Below are positions 45,923 through 56,852 of a stretch of DNA of 64,000 bases, one piece after another. The DNA comes from Ascochyta rabiei (Eukaryota; Ascomycota; Dothideomycetes; Pleosporales; Didymellaceae): the NCBI RefSeq assembly GCF_004011695.2, contig NC_082419.1, positions 124,001-188,000 of the forward strand, read 5' to 3'. How positions within the stretch are numbered: the first letter of the stretch is position 1; each line of letters opens with the position of its first letter. Below the pieces are notes generated by a model. That model saw only the letters and a program-made list of their open reading frames with translations, was not told the origin of the DNA and searched no databases. The translations under genes and the position numbers were made by a program.

Positions 45923-46453
45923 AAGTTGGATGTGTAGGATGAGTGTCATGTATACATACGATTAGATGATAGATGAATGAACGGGTACATTTTGCGCAGG
46001 TCTCAGTTCCAGTCCCCTCCTGCGGCCTAGACATTGTCGCACTGACAGCCCGGTACGGGTTCACGTGGCGCACTTGACAGGGGTCCGTGTTTCCTTGGCA
46101 ACGGCACCACGATGGCAGTTTCCGCTGAGCTCTTTCACTCCGCAATCTTGGTTCTCGTACCAGGTATGCTGCTGATCTCACCGCAGCGTAATCTGTTCCT
46201 TCCTACAACCACACGCGGCAACCGGACCCCGCTTGCGCTCGCAGGCTGCAAACAAACGAAGCAAGTGATGCTCTAGACCGTCATAGGAACGGAGCACGTA
46301 GCCCTGTACGCCTAAGCGAGCATCCTAGCAGCGAATCATCGGCGTGCACCCTCGACTTCCCCTTGCCCTGTGACATCAACGGCCACCTTTCTCCTTGCCA
46401 TCAAGTTATTCTTCCCGCACACGTGCAGCTGCCCGCGGCTGTACCATTGAATC
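45923..46453. other. Spacer between the Sly41-like gene and SEY1
   Basis: 531 bases between two rightward genes: 3' UTR of one and promoter of the other. Nothing else was seen. Confidence 0.5.
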
Positions 46454-49270
46454 ATGGCCTCTGATGCTCTCAAGGTCAACGGGAGCCGACCGGGCAATGT
46501 TCGACACCCCACCGCGCCGGGCATGATGATGAACGCTCATTTCGCCAACGTTGGCGAGGATGCCGACAAGGAGGCTTACGAGCATGGCGTCCAAGTGGTT
46601 GACGAGGACAAGGTCTTCAAGTATGTGCAGTCTTTGCACGTTTGTGTTGCAGGAGTCACATCGCTAACCAGTCTGCGCAACACAGCCCAAATGTCTCCAA
46701 ATACCTCAACATCGAGCATATCATCCCAGCAGGCTTCAACTACCACCTCATCGCCGTCTTTGGATCGCAATCTACGGGCAAGTCAACCCTCCTCAACCAC
46801 CTCTTTGGCACCCAGTTCGGCGTCATGTCAGAGCAGGAGCGCCGCCAGACCACAAAGGGAATATGGATGAGCAAGAACAAGCGTGAGGCCGGTGGCTCGG
46901 GCATGGCGGAGAACATCTTGGTCATGGACGTGGAAGGCACAGACGGTCGAGAGCGTGGAGAGGATCAAGACTTTGAGCGCAAGAGTGCTCTCTTTGCGCT
47001 TGCGACCAGCGAAGTCCTCATCGTCAATATCTGGGAGCATCAGGTCGGTCTATACCAGGGCGCCAATATGGGCCTGTTGAAGACTGTCTTCGAAGTCAAC
47101 CTGCAGCTGTTCGTAAAGGACAGCAAGTACGTACAGCGAGCCCACGTACCATGGCGCCAGGCTGACGCTCTGCAGAACCATCCCGAAATCTCTCCTATTC
47201 TTCGTCATCCGTGACCACCTCGGCACAACACCCCTCAAGAACCTACAGAATACCATCATTCAAGATCTATCAAAACTGTGGTCCGCCATATCGAAGCCCC
47301 CTGGCCTCGAGAACTCACGCATCGAGGACTACTTCGACTTCGCATTCGTTGCACTGCCGCACAAGATCCTGCAACCAGAGAAATTCGAGGAAGCAGTCAC
47401 CAAGCTGAGTCAGCGCTTTAGGGAAGGGTACAACGACCCCAAGAAGAGTGGTCTCCTCGACGAGGCGGAGCTTCCCATCTTCCTGCCCCAGTACCACCGC
47501 CGCATTCCCGCAGACGGTTTTCCAACGTACGCGGAGGGCGTTTGGGACCAAATCGTGCACAACAAGGATCTCGATTTGCCCACACAGCAAGAGCTCCTGG
47601 CACAGTTCAGGTGCGATGAAATTGCAAGAGAAGTTCTAGTGGCATTCGACGAAAAGATCACGCCACTTGAAGACAAGCAGGCGGAGGATGCTAGAATAGG
47701 GCAGCCAACGATTATCCCAGATCTTGGACCTATCATGAACGCAGCACGGGCGCTCGTTCTCAAGGACTTCGACACAAATGCAAGTCGTTATCACAAGGGT
47801 GTCTACAAGAGGAAGCTGGCAGAGCTGGAAGGCAAGGTTGACACACGACTGAAGGCTCTCAGTCAGAAGCAGATCGGTGCCGCGCACAAGTCTGGTATCG
47901 ACGAATTCAGCAATGCTGTCAGCACAGCAGTCAAGCTTGGCCAGAAGAAGGGGGGCTCGTACGACTTCGCTCAGATCGTGGACTCAGAGAAGAAGAAGGC
48001 TTTGGCCAAATTCGAGGAGGATGCCAAGTCGATCGCAATCCAGGGCGCCTCTTGGAGCGATACTACACATCAGCTGGCACTGTACCGCAAAGAGCTAGAT
48101 GAGGTATCGAGTCGTCTGCGCAAGGAAGAGATGAGGCGGTTGGCCACACGCATAGAGCGTTGGGTTCGAGGTCGCCTGGACGAGTCGATCGGTCTTGAGT
48201 TTAACAAACTTGGATCCGGGCGAGGCGGTTCCGGCGCACCTGAGCACGGCGAGAAGCCAGCGACTGAGAAGGACCTGTGGGACCGTGTCTGGGTCATCTT
48301 CACAGACACTGTTTCCAGTGCCGAGAAGCGCTTCACTGACCGCGCTCAAAGTTTCGACGCCAGCCCTGACGAAGTTGAGGTTGGCCTGTGGAGGTTGCGC
48401 CGCAAGTCATGGAGTGTTCTCCGCGCGAAGATTGACGAGGAGGTCATGGAAGGCAACATCTTGCTCAAGCTGAGGGAGAACTTCGAAGACAAGTTCCGCT
48501 ACGATGAGCATGGTGTCCCAAGAATATGGCGCCCCACCGACGACATCGAGGGTGTTTACACAAAGGCCCGCGAATCTACTATCACTGTCATCCCACTCCT
48601 CGCTCGCTTCAAGCTCTCGAAGACTTCTTCGCCGCCACCGCTTGACGCCTGGATTGGAGAGGCCCCTGCATCTGTGTCGCCTGCCGACGAGGAGGATTTG
48701 GCGCCAATCGGCGGTCTCGACGATGATGAGGGCAAAACTTTGCAAGAGGAAATGATCGTCTTGTCCGACAGCAAGCAGGCCGACCTACTGGTCCGTTTCA
48801 AGAAGACGGCAGATGGTGTCTACGTGGAAGCGAAGCGCAGCGCCATTGGCGGTATGACACAAGTGCCACTCTACTTTTACGGACTGCTGCTTGCGCTGGG
48901 CTGGAACGAGATAGTAACCGGTAAGTTCTCATCGTTGCGTTGTACATGTCTGCAGGACTAACACGTTACAGTTCTACGTAACCCTGTATATTTCATCTTC
49001 CTCATCCTCGCGGCCATCGGTGCGTACGTCACATACACACTCAACCTCTGGGGGCCTATGGCGCGCATGGCCAACGCCGCATCATCACAGGCTCTCGACA
49101 TCGGTAAGGAGCGTCTCCGTGACTTCCTCGAGTCCAGCGAGTCTGGCAGGAGGGCTATTGCGCAGAGCGGTCTCGATGACAACACGCGTCCGAGAGACGT
49201 TGGTGTGAGAATGGACAGGCTGAATGCCAATGGGAAGAAGCATGATGACGAGGACTTGGACGACATTTGA
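46454..49270 (+). CDS. sey1: Sey1, dynamin-like GTPase for ER fusion
   Basis: Four exons: 46454-46620, 46686-47126, 47176-48920 and 48972-49270; 883 aa. GTPase motifs are the P-loop [13 protein letters not shown], the switch with [31 protein letters not shown], and the base-binding VIRDH (RD in place of the NKxD motif, as in atlastin/RHD3). A long helical middle domain follows. Two membrane helices ([17 protein letters not shown] and [19 protein letters not shown]) sit near the end, interrupted by intron 3, and a charged cytosolic tail ends [12 protein letters not shown]. Sey1 joins ER tubules by homotypic fusion, making three-way junctions. Length and order match the family throughout, so the assignment is firm. 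Confidence 0.97.
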
Positions 49271-50344
49271 TGCGCTGATGTGATGCGATGATGGGCTTTG
49301 GCTCGTTGGATTGGGTACTTGTATGCTATTGATGAAGAAGACTGTGGGTGGTATTCTTAGATTCCTAGAGGTCGGCGACAAACACGTAATGAAGTAAGTT
49401 AACATAACGAGGTGTCTTTCAATGTTGGGCTTGAGAAACTGTGATCAGGTAGACTATTACCATTAGCAGACATAAGGCTCATGTAAGAGACGTGGCTGAA
49501 GTGTGGAGAATCTGGAGCACAACATAACTCGCGATGTTACAGTTTAGAGCCACACGTGACGTCGTTGCTTAAATTCACATCACCTGAAAACAAAGCGAAC
49601 ATTGTGCTATTAGATCTGTTCTTTAAGGCAGGGTCGGAACCGTCAGCGTTTTAAGCAGGGCACTCGAGGATTGGTCGAGAAGAATGGAAGTCGCGCCGCT
49701 TTGTTTGGACAGAGAAGTAGCACTTCCTCTTCCTCGTCCTTCTCCGAATAACCTCACAGTGTGGCTTGTGGGCAAGTCGACTGGGTCATCTCATATGGGA
49801 GCTTGCAGAACATGGCTAGCAGTGCGGGCCTGTCGCCGATCAGTATCGATAATTCTGTAAATCCTGGATCATTGTCCGCACATGATGTAAGCTTGAGCCC
49901 TGGCTATTGCAACGAGTCTGCAACGCTCTGTTCACTGCCACACTTTGCGTGATGAATCTTTCATTGTAACGAGGGATCTAGCTCGTGACCAAAGTAGTCG
50001 CTATGAATCTCCCAGAAGATAGACAGCAGCGTGGTCTTAATGACTACAGGTACATGTACCTCTCCAACACTGGGTCACCCGTCTCGCTACTCACGGCCAT
50101 CATTCATCGACTAGCTTCCATTGTTAGCGCTTGGAGGTATCCACGTGATTCCTACCCGTAAACGACTAATCATTAGGCTGCTACGGTTTTCACCTCAGGG
50201 AAGCCACAAACGACCCCAGAAGTTACCAGCTCACGTGGACGGGAACGTCAAGAGCTCCCGCCCTCCGGATATCCATCTCTCTTACACCAAACATTATCGT
50301 TAGACTATTTGATTGCCAACATAGTAAATCATTCGCTCCACGCA
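49271..50344. other. Intergenic, 1.07 kb
   Basis: 3' flank of SEY1 and promoter of the BTB-like gene. CACGTGACGTCG at about 49552-49563 resembles a bZIP/bHLH-type site, which is suggestive only. The in-frame stretch before the ATG at 50345 starts from TTG and is not used. No gene was seen. Confidence 0.45.
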
Positions 50345-51781
50345 ATGTCGGTCGTACCTTCCGTGCATCTACCCTCTTCTCAGAGCAATGATCATTCGCT
50401 CCACCGCCTTGACGCCGATGCCGATTATTCCAGCTGTGCAAACTCCATTGGTTCAACAATGCTCACTTCCCAGACAGACGTCATGTCTGCAACGCTCTCC
50501 TCTCACCAAAAACAGACTGGCGAAAACCAGACGGTGTTCTACTACTACGGTCCAGGTGATGTGACATGGAGCTCGAATGCTGATCCTCTGGACTCATACA
50601 CCCGTGTCATTTACGGTGGTGTTCATAAGCAGGATGATCCGGTTGGACAATATCTTGCGGAACGAGCTATTGCGAGAAGCCTTGAGACTTCGTCTTCGGA
50701 GCAACACTCTCATCACACGAATGGTCATGCCGGACACGAAACACAGAGCCAGATGTGTAGAAACATCTGTGACTCACACGCTTACGAATACACACCGTTA
50801 CAGAGGACCATCTTACATTTTCCCGATCCAGAACATATTCGCCACCTCCATACTTTGCGCAGCTTACTACCCCACATTCAGCCAGAACGGAAGCTGAGCG
50901 CGCTGAGCGGTCCTGAGATCGATATTCTTGATGGAGGTACCGGCAATTGTTTCTGCAGGGCGGTTCCAAAGAAGATGCTTGTCCTCTTTCTGGGCAGGGC
51001 AGTTGTTTGCAAGTTTTTGGCCACAGTCCAACGAGAAGACAACGAAAACTGGAGGGGTCGCCCTACTCAACAGAAGATGGTTCTGCCATATGGAGTTGCG
51101 AGCCAGGCTGCAGTCAAAATCTTAGTGTCGTGGATGACACGAGCGTGCACGTTTGCCACCATGTCCACCATGAAACCGATCCGTATACCCAGCAATTTGT
51201 TCGCGGCATGCTCCCTTGCTCAGACACTAGAGCTATTCGGTCTACACAAAGACGCATACGGTATGGACCTGGTCATATCACAGCATCTATTCGAGCGCCC
51301 TATCTACCCGGTGGAAGTCGAGACGCTTTGGACCTGCCTGGGTGATCAGAACAAGTACGTCTACGGATGTATCAGATCTTTCAGCCAGCAGCTTCGAAGT
51401 AGACTTGCGAACGCCACTGAAGACCTGGAACGTCTCCGCATCAAACATCCGTGTTTATATGCTCGAATTCAGGATCCCACACTCAACAAAATGTACAGGC
51501 CTGGATTTGGCAGGCAGTGGTTTGCAGCAACCGGTTTGCGCGGTGGCGGCGACGTTAAGGCTGAGGATGACGACTCTACAACTTCAATTTTCGGAGATCC
51601 AACAACCCGCAGAGTACAGGTTCCAGATGTATCTGGGGCTTCGGCTTCTGCCACCTCAATATTTGGAGGTCCTACGTCTCCAGTGGCTACCCAGCAACAA
51701 CAGCTACAAGTCGGCCAGATAGCAAATCAGAACGCCTCAGACTACCCGTCCACCCCTCAAAGTCCTCCATCACACACGTAG
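50345..51781 (+). CDS. BTB-like hypothetical protein
   Basis: Single-exon frame, 478 aa, from the first ATG (MSVVPSVHLPSS). The N-terminal 150 residues are disordered and His/Ser-rich. A central part has the layout of a fungal BTB/POZ-like domain: PEIDILDGGTGNCFC, a partner segment VPKKMLVLFLGRAVVCKFL, then KMVLPYGVASQAAVKILVSWM and a later helical part LAQTLELFGLHKDAYGMDL. The gene at 56.9 kb has the same order (TIDWYLGD..., IRLPQGFSNVLAVKLAVLYM, YLAELFAFIGMPDVSRELE), so both probably belong to one family. BTB folds mediate dimerisation or cullin-3 binding. The C-terminus repeats TTSIFGDPT and TSIFGGPTS. The frame stops at a TAG (51779-51781) and stays open beyond it into a zinc-finger region. 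Confidence 0.65.
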   Translation: MSVVPSVHLPSSQSNDHSLHRLDADADYSSCANSIGSTMLTSQTDVMSATLSSHQKQTGENQTVFYYYGPGDVTWSSNADPLDSYTRVIYGGVHKQDDPVGQYLAERAIARSLETSSSEQHSHHTNGHAGHETQSQMCRNICDSHAYEYTPLQRTILHFPDPEHIRHLHTLRSLLPHIQPERKLSALSGPEIDILDGGTGNCFCRAVPKKMLVLFLGRAVVCKFLATVQREDNENWRGRPTQQKMVLPYGVASQAAVKILVSWMTRACTFATMSTMKPIRIPSNLFAACSLAQTLELFGLHKDAYGMDLVISQHLFERPIYPVEVETLWTCLGDQNKYVYGCIRSFSQQLRSRLANATEDLERLRIKHPCLYARIQDPTLNKMYRPGFGRQWFAATGLRGGGDVKAEDDDSTTSIFGDPTTRRVQVPDVSGASASATSIFGGPTSPVATQQQQLQVGQIANQNASDYPSTPQSPPSHT

Positions 51782-52228
51782 CAAGCGCGACAGGTGCAGG
51801 CGACACCCCTCGAGCGACCATTGAACGAATTCGACCAAGCAACGAGAGACGGTTCCCACTCATTACCTATGGCCAATTTTCTAACGGAGCCGGCGTGGGT
51901 CTACAGAGGTCGGTGGAAGTGCGGAAGGCCCCAGTGCGGACCAGGAATACATGGCTATAGGGTGGAGCACCGTTCTTGCCCCAGATGCGGCTGGCCGAGG
52001 ACGGCGACCTGGACAGCTCAACCCTCACTTATCTGGCATGATCAGAGCTGGAGATGCTCATCGGGAAGGTGTCGATTTCACAACTCGCCAGAAGCTGTTC
52101 GTTGTCGGGCTTGCAACGGTCCAAAGATTGTTCTTCAGATGCCTATCATGATGATGGTAAATGGAGGCCTGTTGCCAGATTCGAACACGCAATCATGGAA
52201 CGGGGTGTTCGGAGATGCGGTATACTAG
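51782..52228 (+). CDS. RanBP2-type zinc-finger ORF, in frame with the BTB-like gene
   Basis: After the TAG at 51779-51781 the same frame runs without a stop to 52228, 148 codons. It encodes two C4 zinc-finger-like units. The first is WKCGRPQC followed by CPRCGWPR. The second is WRCSSGRC...N...CRACNGPK, which fits the RanBP2 pattern W-x-C-x4-C-x3-N-x6-C-x2-C exactly. Such fingers bind ubiquitin or single-stranded RNA. The first ATG is at 51869 (MANFLTEPAWVYRGRWKC), so a separate small gene of 119 aa is possible. Alternatively the stop (UAG followed by C) is read through, or an unseen intron removes it. No good donor/acceptor pair that keeps frame was found. Which model holds is open. Confidence 0.5.
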   Translation, partial: QARQVQATPLERPLNEFDQATRDGSHSLPMANFLTEPAWVYRGRWKCGRPQCGPGIHGYRVEHRSCPRCGWPRTATWTAQPSLIWHDQSWRCSSGRCRFHNSPEAVRCRACNGPKIVLQMPIMMMVNGGLLPDSNTQSWNGVFGDAVY

Positions 52229-52381
52229 ATTATCCATGTACGCTCGAGAAACTATCAGCCATAGCAGGTCATACGCCACAGGAGTAGTAGTGCTTCTCAA
52301 GCAATGAATAATTAGGTATGCACATCTGAAACTCCTCCCTCCCTGTGTCTAGTTCCTAACCAGCCACATTACACGGCGAAT

Positions 52382-53897
52382 TTACAAGCACTGACTGTAG
52401 TAATCATTCTGCTTCTTGCAGGTAAGACCGCTGGCACATGTGGTAGAGCCGGTGTATCTCTGGCCACCGCACTGGCCCCAGGCTGCAATAGCCGCACCGC
52501 CAGAAGTAGCTTCCTTTGTAGCAGTAGGCTTCTTGACAGTAGCCAGAGTCGTCTTATCAGCCGCATTGGTGGTGGCAGTAGCCTTGGTGGTGGTAGTAGC
52601 AGGCGCGGCAGCCTTGCTAGTCGTGGGCGCTGAAACCTCCTTCTCGGCAGCACCGAGGTTGGCAGGGCCAGCGTTGGCCTTGACGTGTGCAGCGACGTCC
52701 TTGACGGTCAGAGGCGTCACGTCGTTGCCTTTGAGCGCGGAGATGAAGCTCGTGGTTGAGCCACCGGCGAGCTTGCCGCTGGCAGAGTCAACGCTGTTGG
52801 CGAGACAAGCGCGGCCGAGCACGCTGGAACATGCTGAGCCGCCGTCGACAATGAAGGTGGAGATCTTTGCGGCCTTGTCGGTGGCGGGCTGATCGACGCT
52901 AGAGAAGGCGTTGCCTTCAACCAGCGCTTGGGCGCCTTTGTAAGCGTCGAAGGCGTGGCCCTTCATGTTTTCAAAGTAGTTGTTGACTGCGTGGAAAGTG
53001 CCGGTTGTGCCGTCTTGACCAAGCTTGGGTGCGCGGCCGGCGACGTCGTGGTAGTAGTTTCGGTCGAGGGTTACCTTATCGCCGTCGCCGTCTGGATTGT
53101 GTTAGCAGATGCTATATCTTGACAGAGAAGAGGAGTGCTTACAAAACATCATGGTCCAGTAGTGGTTGCCATTGCAGCTAGCGGAGGTAGTAGTCACACC
53201 GTCAAACTCGTTGTTCGAGACAGTAAGACGCGAGGCCGAGTAATGGGAGACAATGAACAAGCGGCCGATGAGAGAGAATTTGTTGTGGTCGACCCAGACA
53301 CCGTCGTTGCCACCCTGGAAGTCAAGAGCATCACCTCCCCACACAACGCCGGGGTTGATGTTAGTGAACTCGAGGCCTTGGATGATGACGTTCTTCGCGT
53401 TCTTCGCTAGGGAAAGGCCCTTGCCCTTGAGTACACCCTTTCCGCCAACACCAAGGATCGACTTGTTACTGCCGACTTTGAGCGGTTCAGGGCCAGCGGT
53501 ATCGTACTTGATAGAGCTGACAGGCACATTGTCATCAGAGGCGGCACAGGAGAGCTCGCCAAGGTAGAATTGGCCGCCGTTGGAGGCACTGCAGGACTTT
53601 CTGTCGCAGCCGGAACCTGTAGACATTGGAATTAGCAGGAAAAAGGTAGCCTGCTTCGTCTTGAGGATGTTTACCTGTCGCTGTCTTTCCAGTGAAGTCA
53701 AACTCCTTGGTGATCAAAATGACGCGCTCGGTGTCGTCAGATAGGTACTTTGCGAGTTCATCTGCGGTGGTTGGGGTGACCGCAGTGGCTTCTCCACCTC
53801 CTGTGACTCCAGATGCGAAACCATAAGATTTGCCGACGACAGCCTGGGCCGAGGCGCTGGCGGCGACAGCGATGAGGGCGGCTACTTCGAAACGCAT
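52382..53897 (-). CDS. Secreted pectin lyase (PL1) with C-terminal CBM1
   Basis: Three exons: 53897-53675, 53616-53143 and 53091-52382; 468 aa. Signal peptide [19 protein letters not shown]. The PL1 beta-helix shows [97 protein letters not shown] and [10 protein letters not shown]. These resemble fungal pectin lyases (esterified pectin, no Ca2+ needed) more than pectate lyases. A Thr/Ala/Lys-rich linker follows. The last 32 residues form a CBM1 ([12 protein letters not shown]...[18 protein letters not shown]) with four cysteines and three aromatics for cellulose binding. PL1 with CBM1 is a plant-wall-attack arrangement. Both introns (58 and 51 nt) restore family words. Confidence 0.93.
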
Positions 53898-55200
53898 GTT
53901 TTTGACTTTGGAACTTGTTGAAGCGAAAGCGAATTTGAGATTGGGAAAGAACGTTCACTCAGACCAGCCGGAGATTTTGCTCAAGGTATGGAAAGATTAA
54001 AAATGAGAGGACCTCTGGAATACCAGAAAAAGAGTGTGGGTATAGAAAAAGAGTGTGATAAAGACTGAGATGTTCATCGTGGGTCGTCGTGAGGTTATGC
54101 AGATCTGTTTCCAGAACTAAAACCGCTATAGCAGATTGCAGGTCCAAGAGCATTTTTCTGGGCATGGCTGGGCACTCGGAAAGGGCATTGACATTGGAAC
54201 AAGCTTGACTATTCGATGCTAGTGCTCTGTCTCTGGTCTTGGCGATGCGTTTCAAAAAACCGTTCCTTCCCGTTCCAGGATGACAGCGGAACCGCGGTTG
54301 CCCACATGCTTAGCGCCTCAGAAATTGGTTCAAGCGTTGCAAAAAGTATCCAGCAAAGCGACGCTAGACTTGTGTCGACCGTTCATCCCGTCAGTGTGTC
54401 GGAAATGCAATGTTGTCTATGTATGTCGTGAGGGAACCAACATCAGGGTACGAGGGATCAGAAGGCTTGTTCTTGGCGGCGCCACTCTCGCCTCAGCCAC
54501 AGGACCGTTTCTGTTGCGATGAAACAAATGAAGGATCCACGCATGAATCCAAACGCGGAGTTCAAGCCGCAAACATTGTGCTTGACGGGTCTTTGACAGC
54601 AACGAAGATAGCGGGTACGAACACCCGATTGCTGTGTTGGCCGCGGCCATGTCACTGACGTTGCTGAGAATTCTAAATATGGCTTAGATTCCCTTTCAAT
54701 ACTCAGAAGAAATGTGCTGAGATTATGTTGGCTTATATTTCTTCTAAGGCTCTCATCTTTACAGCTGTTTGGGGTTCTGGTTTAAACACTGCCAAGGGTC
54801 ATGAGCACTGGTACAAGAGTGAGAACTAACAGCAGCTACGTGTCAGGCACATTTGCCAAAGTGAACGGATCTTGTGCAGGCCACTAAGCTGGTCAACACG
54901 ATATTCCAAACAAGAGCGTCAACGTGAATGATATCGTTTGGGGAGAAGAACGATACTCAATTAAATAACGTTCTTCGTTGTTTGTTGGCCCCCTATCCGT
55001 AGGACTTTTGTACCGGCAAGGGGACACGAAAGGTGGCTGACGTGTCTGACATCGTGTGCTGGTCACTGTGCGTCCAGCAAGACTCACACGTTGTGAGTGC
55101 GCTTGTGATTCCATTTCACTATGCCTCCTTCTTACACTTGTGTCTGCGGTGTCGAGCACTTTACTACTCAGAATCTTTGGCGCCACTCTTGATCTTTACC
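53898..55200. other. Intergenic, 1.3 kb
   Basis: Promoter of the pectin lyase on the left; promoter and leader of the disordered protein on the right. The frame of the latter stays open upstream from about 55033, but no ATG lies in it before 55201. Nothing else was seen. Confidence 0.5.
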
Positions 55201-56508
55201 ATGAAATACAACTCGCGCAAAAAGCGCGCTCAGCACCAGCCAGTACCAGAGCCATCGTCCGCGGCCTCCAAGCTAGACATTGGACATGGTGCACTTAATT
55301 TGCAACAAGGTAACACACGAACGCCGTTCTACGATGATTCGAACCATGTCGCCTACGGCTGGCAACAGATGGCGACACTTACGGACTTCCCAGGCCTACA
55401 CACGCTCATACGTGGTACGCAGGATGATCCACCATTGAGCCCTGAGAAACGATCGCAGACTTGGCCAGCCAGCGGTCATCATCGGGATGTGGGACAAGAT
55501 GAGCCAAGTGGGTTCAATTCACATCCTAGACGAGGGCAAGGGCCGCGCCGTCCGCCATCTTTGACTGGAACTCAAGATCAAGGCGAGCATGGTGGCGGAC
55601 GAAGAGAGACTTCCAACCCATTTGTTGGTCTGCCATCTGCCAAGCTAGATGCTACAAGCACTGAGAGTATCGATAACGGTATAATCCTAGCGGCACCGGT
55701 GTTGAGTTCAAGAGATGTGAGTCAGAAGTTGCAGATCTATAAGACCAAAGACAGTGTACGGACGTCTTTGGAGCTGGCAGATGGCCTGCCTAAGCTGAAG
55801 CCACAGCACCGAGCACAAAGACTGAGGGTAGATGAACTTGAGAACCCTCAACATGCTGTGAGGAAGACCGAGCATATGTCTATCATGCTTGAGGAGCCTG
55901 CGCCTCTTCGAATCCGCGAGAAGACCACCAACATAGGCATTCCAGAGACTCTTTCGCGATCCAGGACTCTCGAGCAAGCGCAAATGTCGCGCACCAACCA
56001 CCAGCAGAGCAATGCAATGCACCTTTCCGTAAGGGCTGATAAGTGGGAGTCGGATCCTCCTAGATCTGGTGCCAACTATGGCGCGGATGCGGTGTCAAGC
56101 CGGAGTCCTGAAGGCGTCAAAGTAACGGTGTGTGAGGTAAACGGACTCGAGGACAAAGAAATGGACAGTCTCACTACTGCTATTACAGAGTGGCAGGTAT
56201 CTGCATCTGATGAGAAACTAAATCACGAGTATGAAGACCACAGTGCAGTACCTCAGCCGTTGGACTTGGCAGCAATTAGAACTGCAAAGGAACATAAAAG
56301 GAAGCTTACCAGGCCGGAGGTTGACTCGAACATTGACTCCGACAGAGACAATCGAAGCGGCTCTCATCCAGCCAAAGCTGAGTCCGTCCAATCGTGTGCA
56401 ACAAGCATGTCTTTGGGTTTTGAAACCCTTAATATGCCAGCTGGCAACGAAAATGAGCACAAGGGACCGGGGAGGAAGTGGTACAAAGGGTTTCGTCGCT
56501 CAGAATGA
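55201..56508 (+). CDS. Disordered hypothetical protein
   Basis: Single-exon frame, 435 aa, from the first ATG (MKYNSRKKRAQHQ). It has no signal peptide and no hydrophobic segment. It is rich in Ser, Pro, Arg, Glu and Gln, with mixed-charge segments, and looks intrinsically disordered throughout. The end, GPGRKWYKGFRRSE, is aromatic-basic and could be a short conserved docking motif. A basic cluster at the N-terminus (SRKKRAQ) may be a nuclear localisation signal. I do not recognise a family, so function is unknown. Confidence 0.6.
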   Translation: MKYNSRKKRAQHQPVPEPSSAASKLDIGHGALNLQQGNTRTPFYDDSNHVAYGWQQMATLTDFPGLHTLIRGTQDDPPLSPEKRSQTWPASGHHRDVGQDEPSGFNSHPRRGQGPRRPPSLTGTQDQGEHGGGRRETSNPFVGLPSAKLDATSTESIDNGIILAAPVLSSRDVSQKLQIYKTKDSVRTSLELADGLPKLKPQHRAQRLRVDELENPQHAVRKTEHMSIMLEEPAPLRIREKTTNIGIPETLSRSRTLEQAQMSRTNHQQSNAMHLSVRADKWESDPPRSGANYGADAVSSRSPEGVKVTVCEVNGLEDKEMDSLTTAITEWQVSASDEKLNHEYEDHSAVPQPLDLAAIRTAKEHKRKLTRPEVDSNIDSDRDNRSGSHPAKAESVQSCATSMSLGFETLNMPAGNENEHKGPGRKWYKGFRRSE

Positions 56509-56852
56509 TGAAAGGCTTGACGAATTTAGCCAGAAATACAGGCATCTCAGATAGTGTAGGCATTGATGCATGTACTATATCAGAATGATTCCACTAATAT
56601 AATAACAACGATTGAGAAGCAGTAGTGAGTCCTGTGTAGCTCGCCACAAAGCGTAGAGATAACTTGGAATCATAGTCCACAGTAAGCTTTCTTGGGCAAT
56701 CATAATCTGAACCCGCCGACGTCGTTCGCTGAGGTGAAGGAGCGGGAACTTTGATCGGAGCGGAACAACCTCTGGCCATAGCTTTCGCACACACGTGTGC
56801 TAGCATTCACTGCCAGACGAAGCCAGGTTGCTAACTTTGTTCGCCAACTAAG
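56509..56852. other. Short spacer
   Basis: 3' end of the disordered gene and promoter of the BTB-like gene. Nothing else was seen. Confidence 0.5.
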
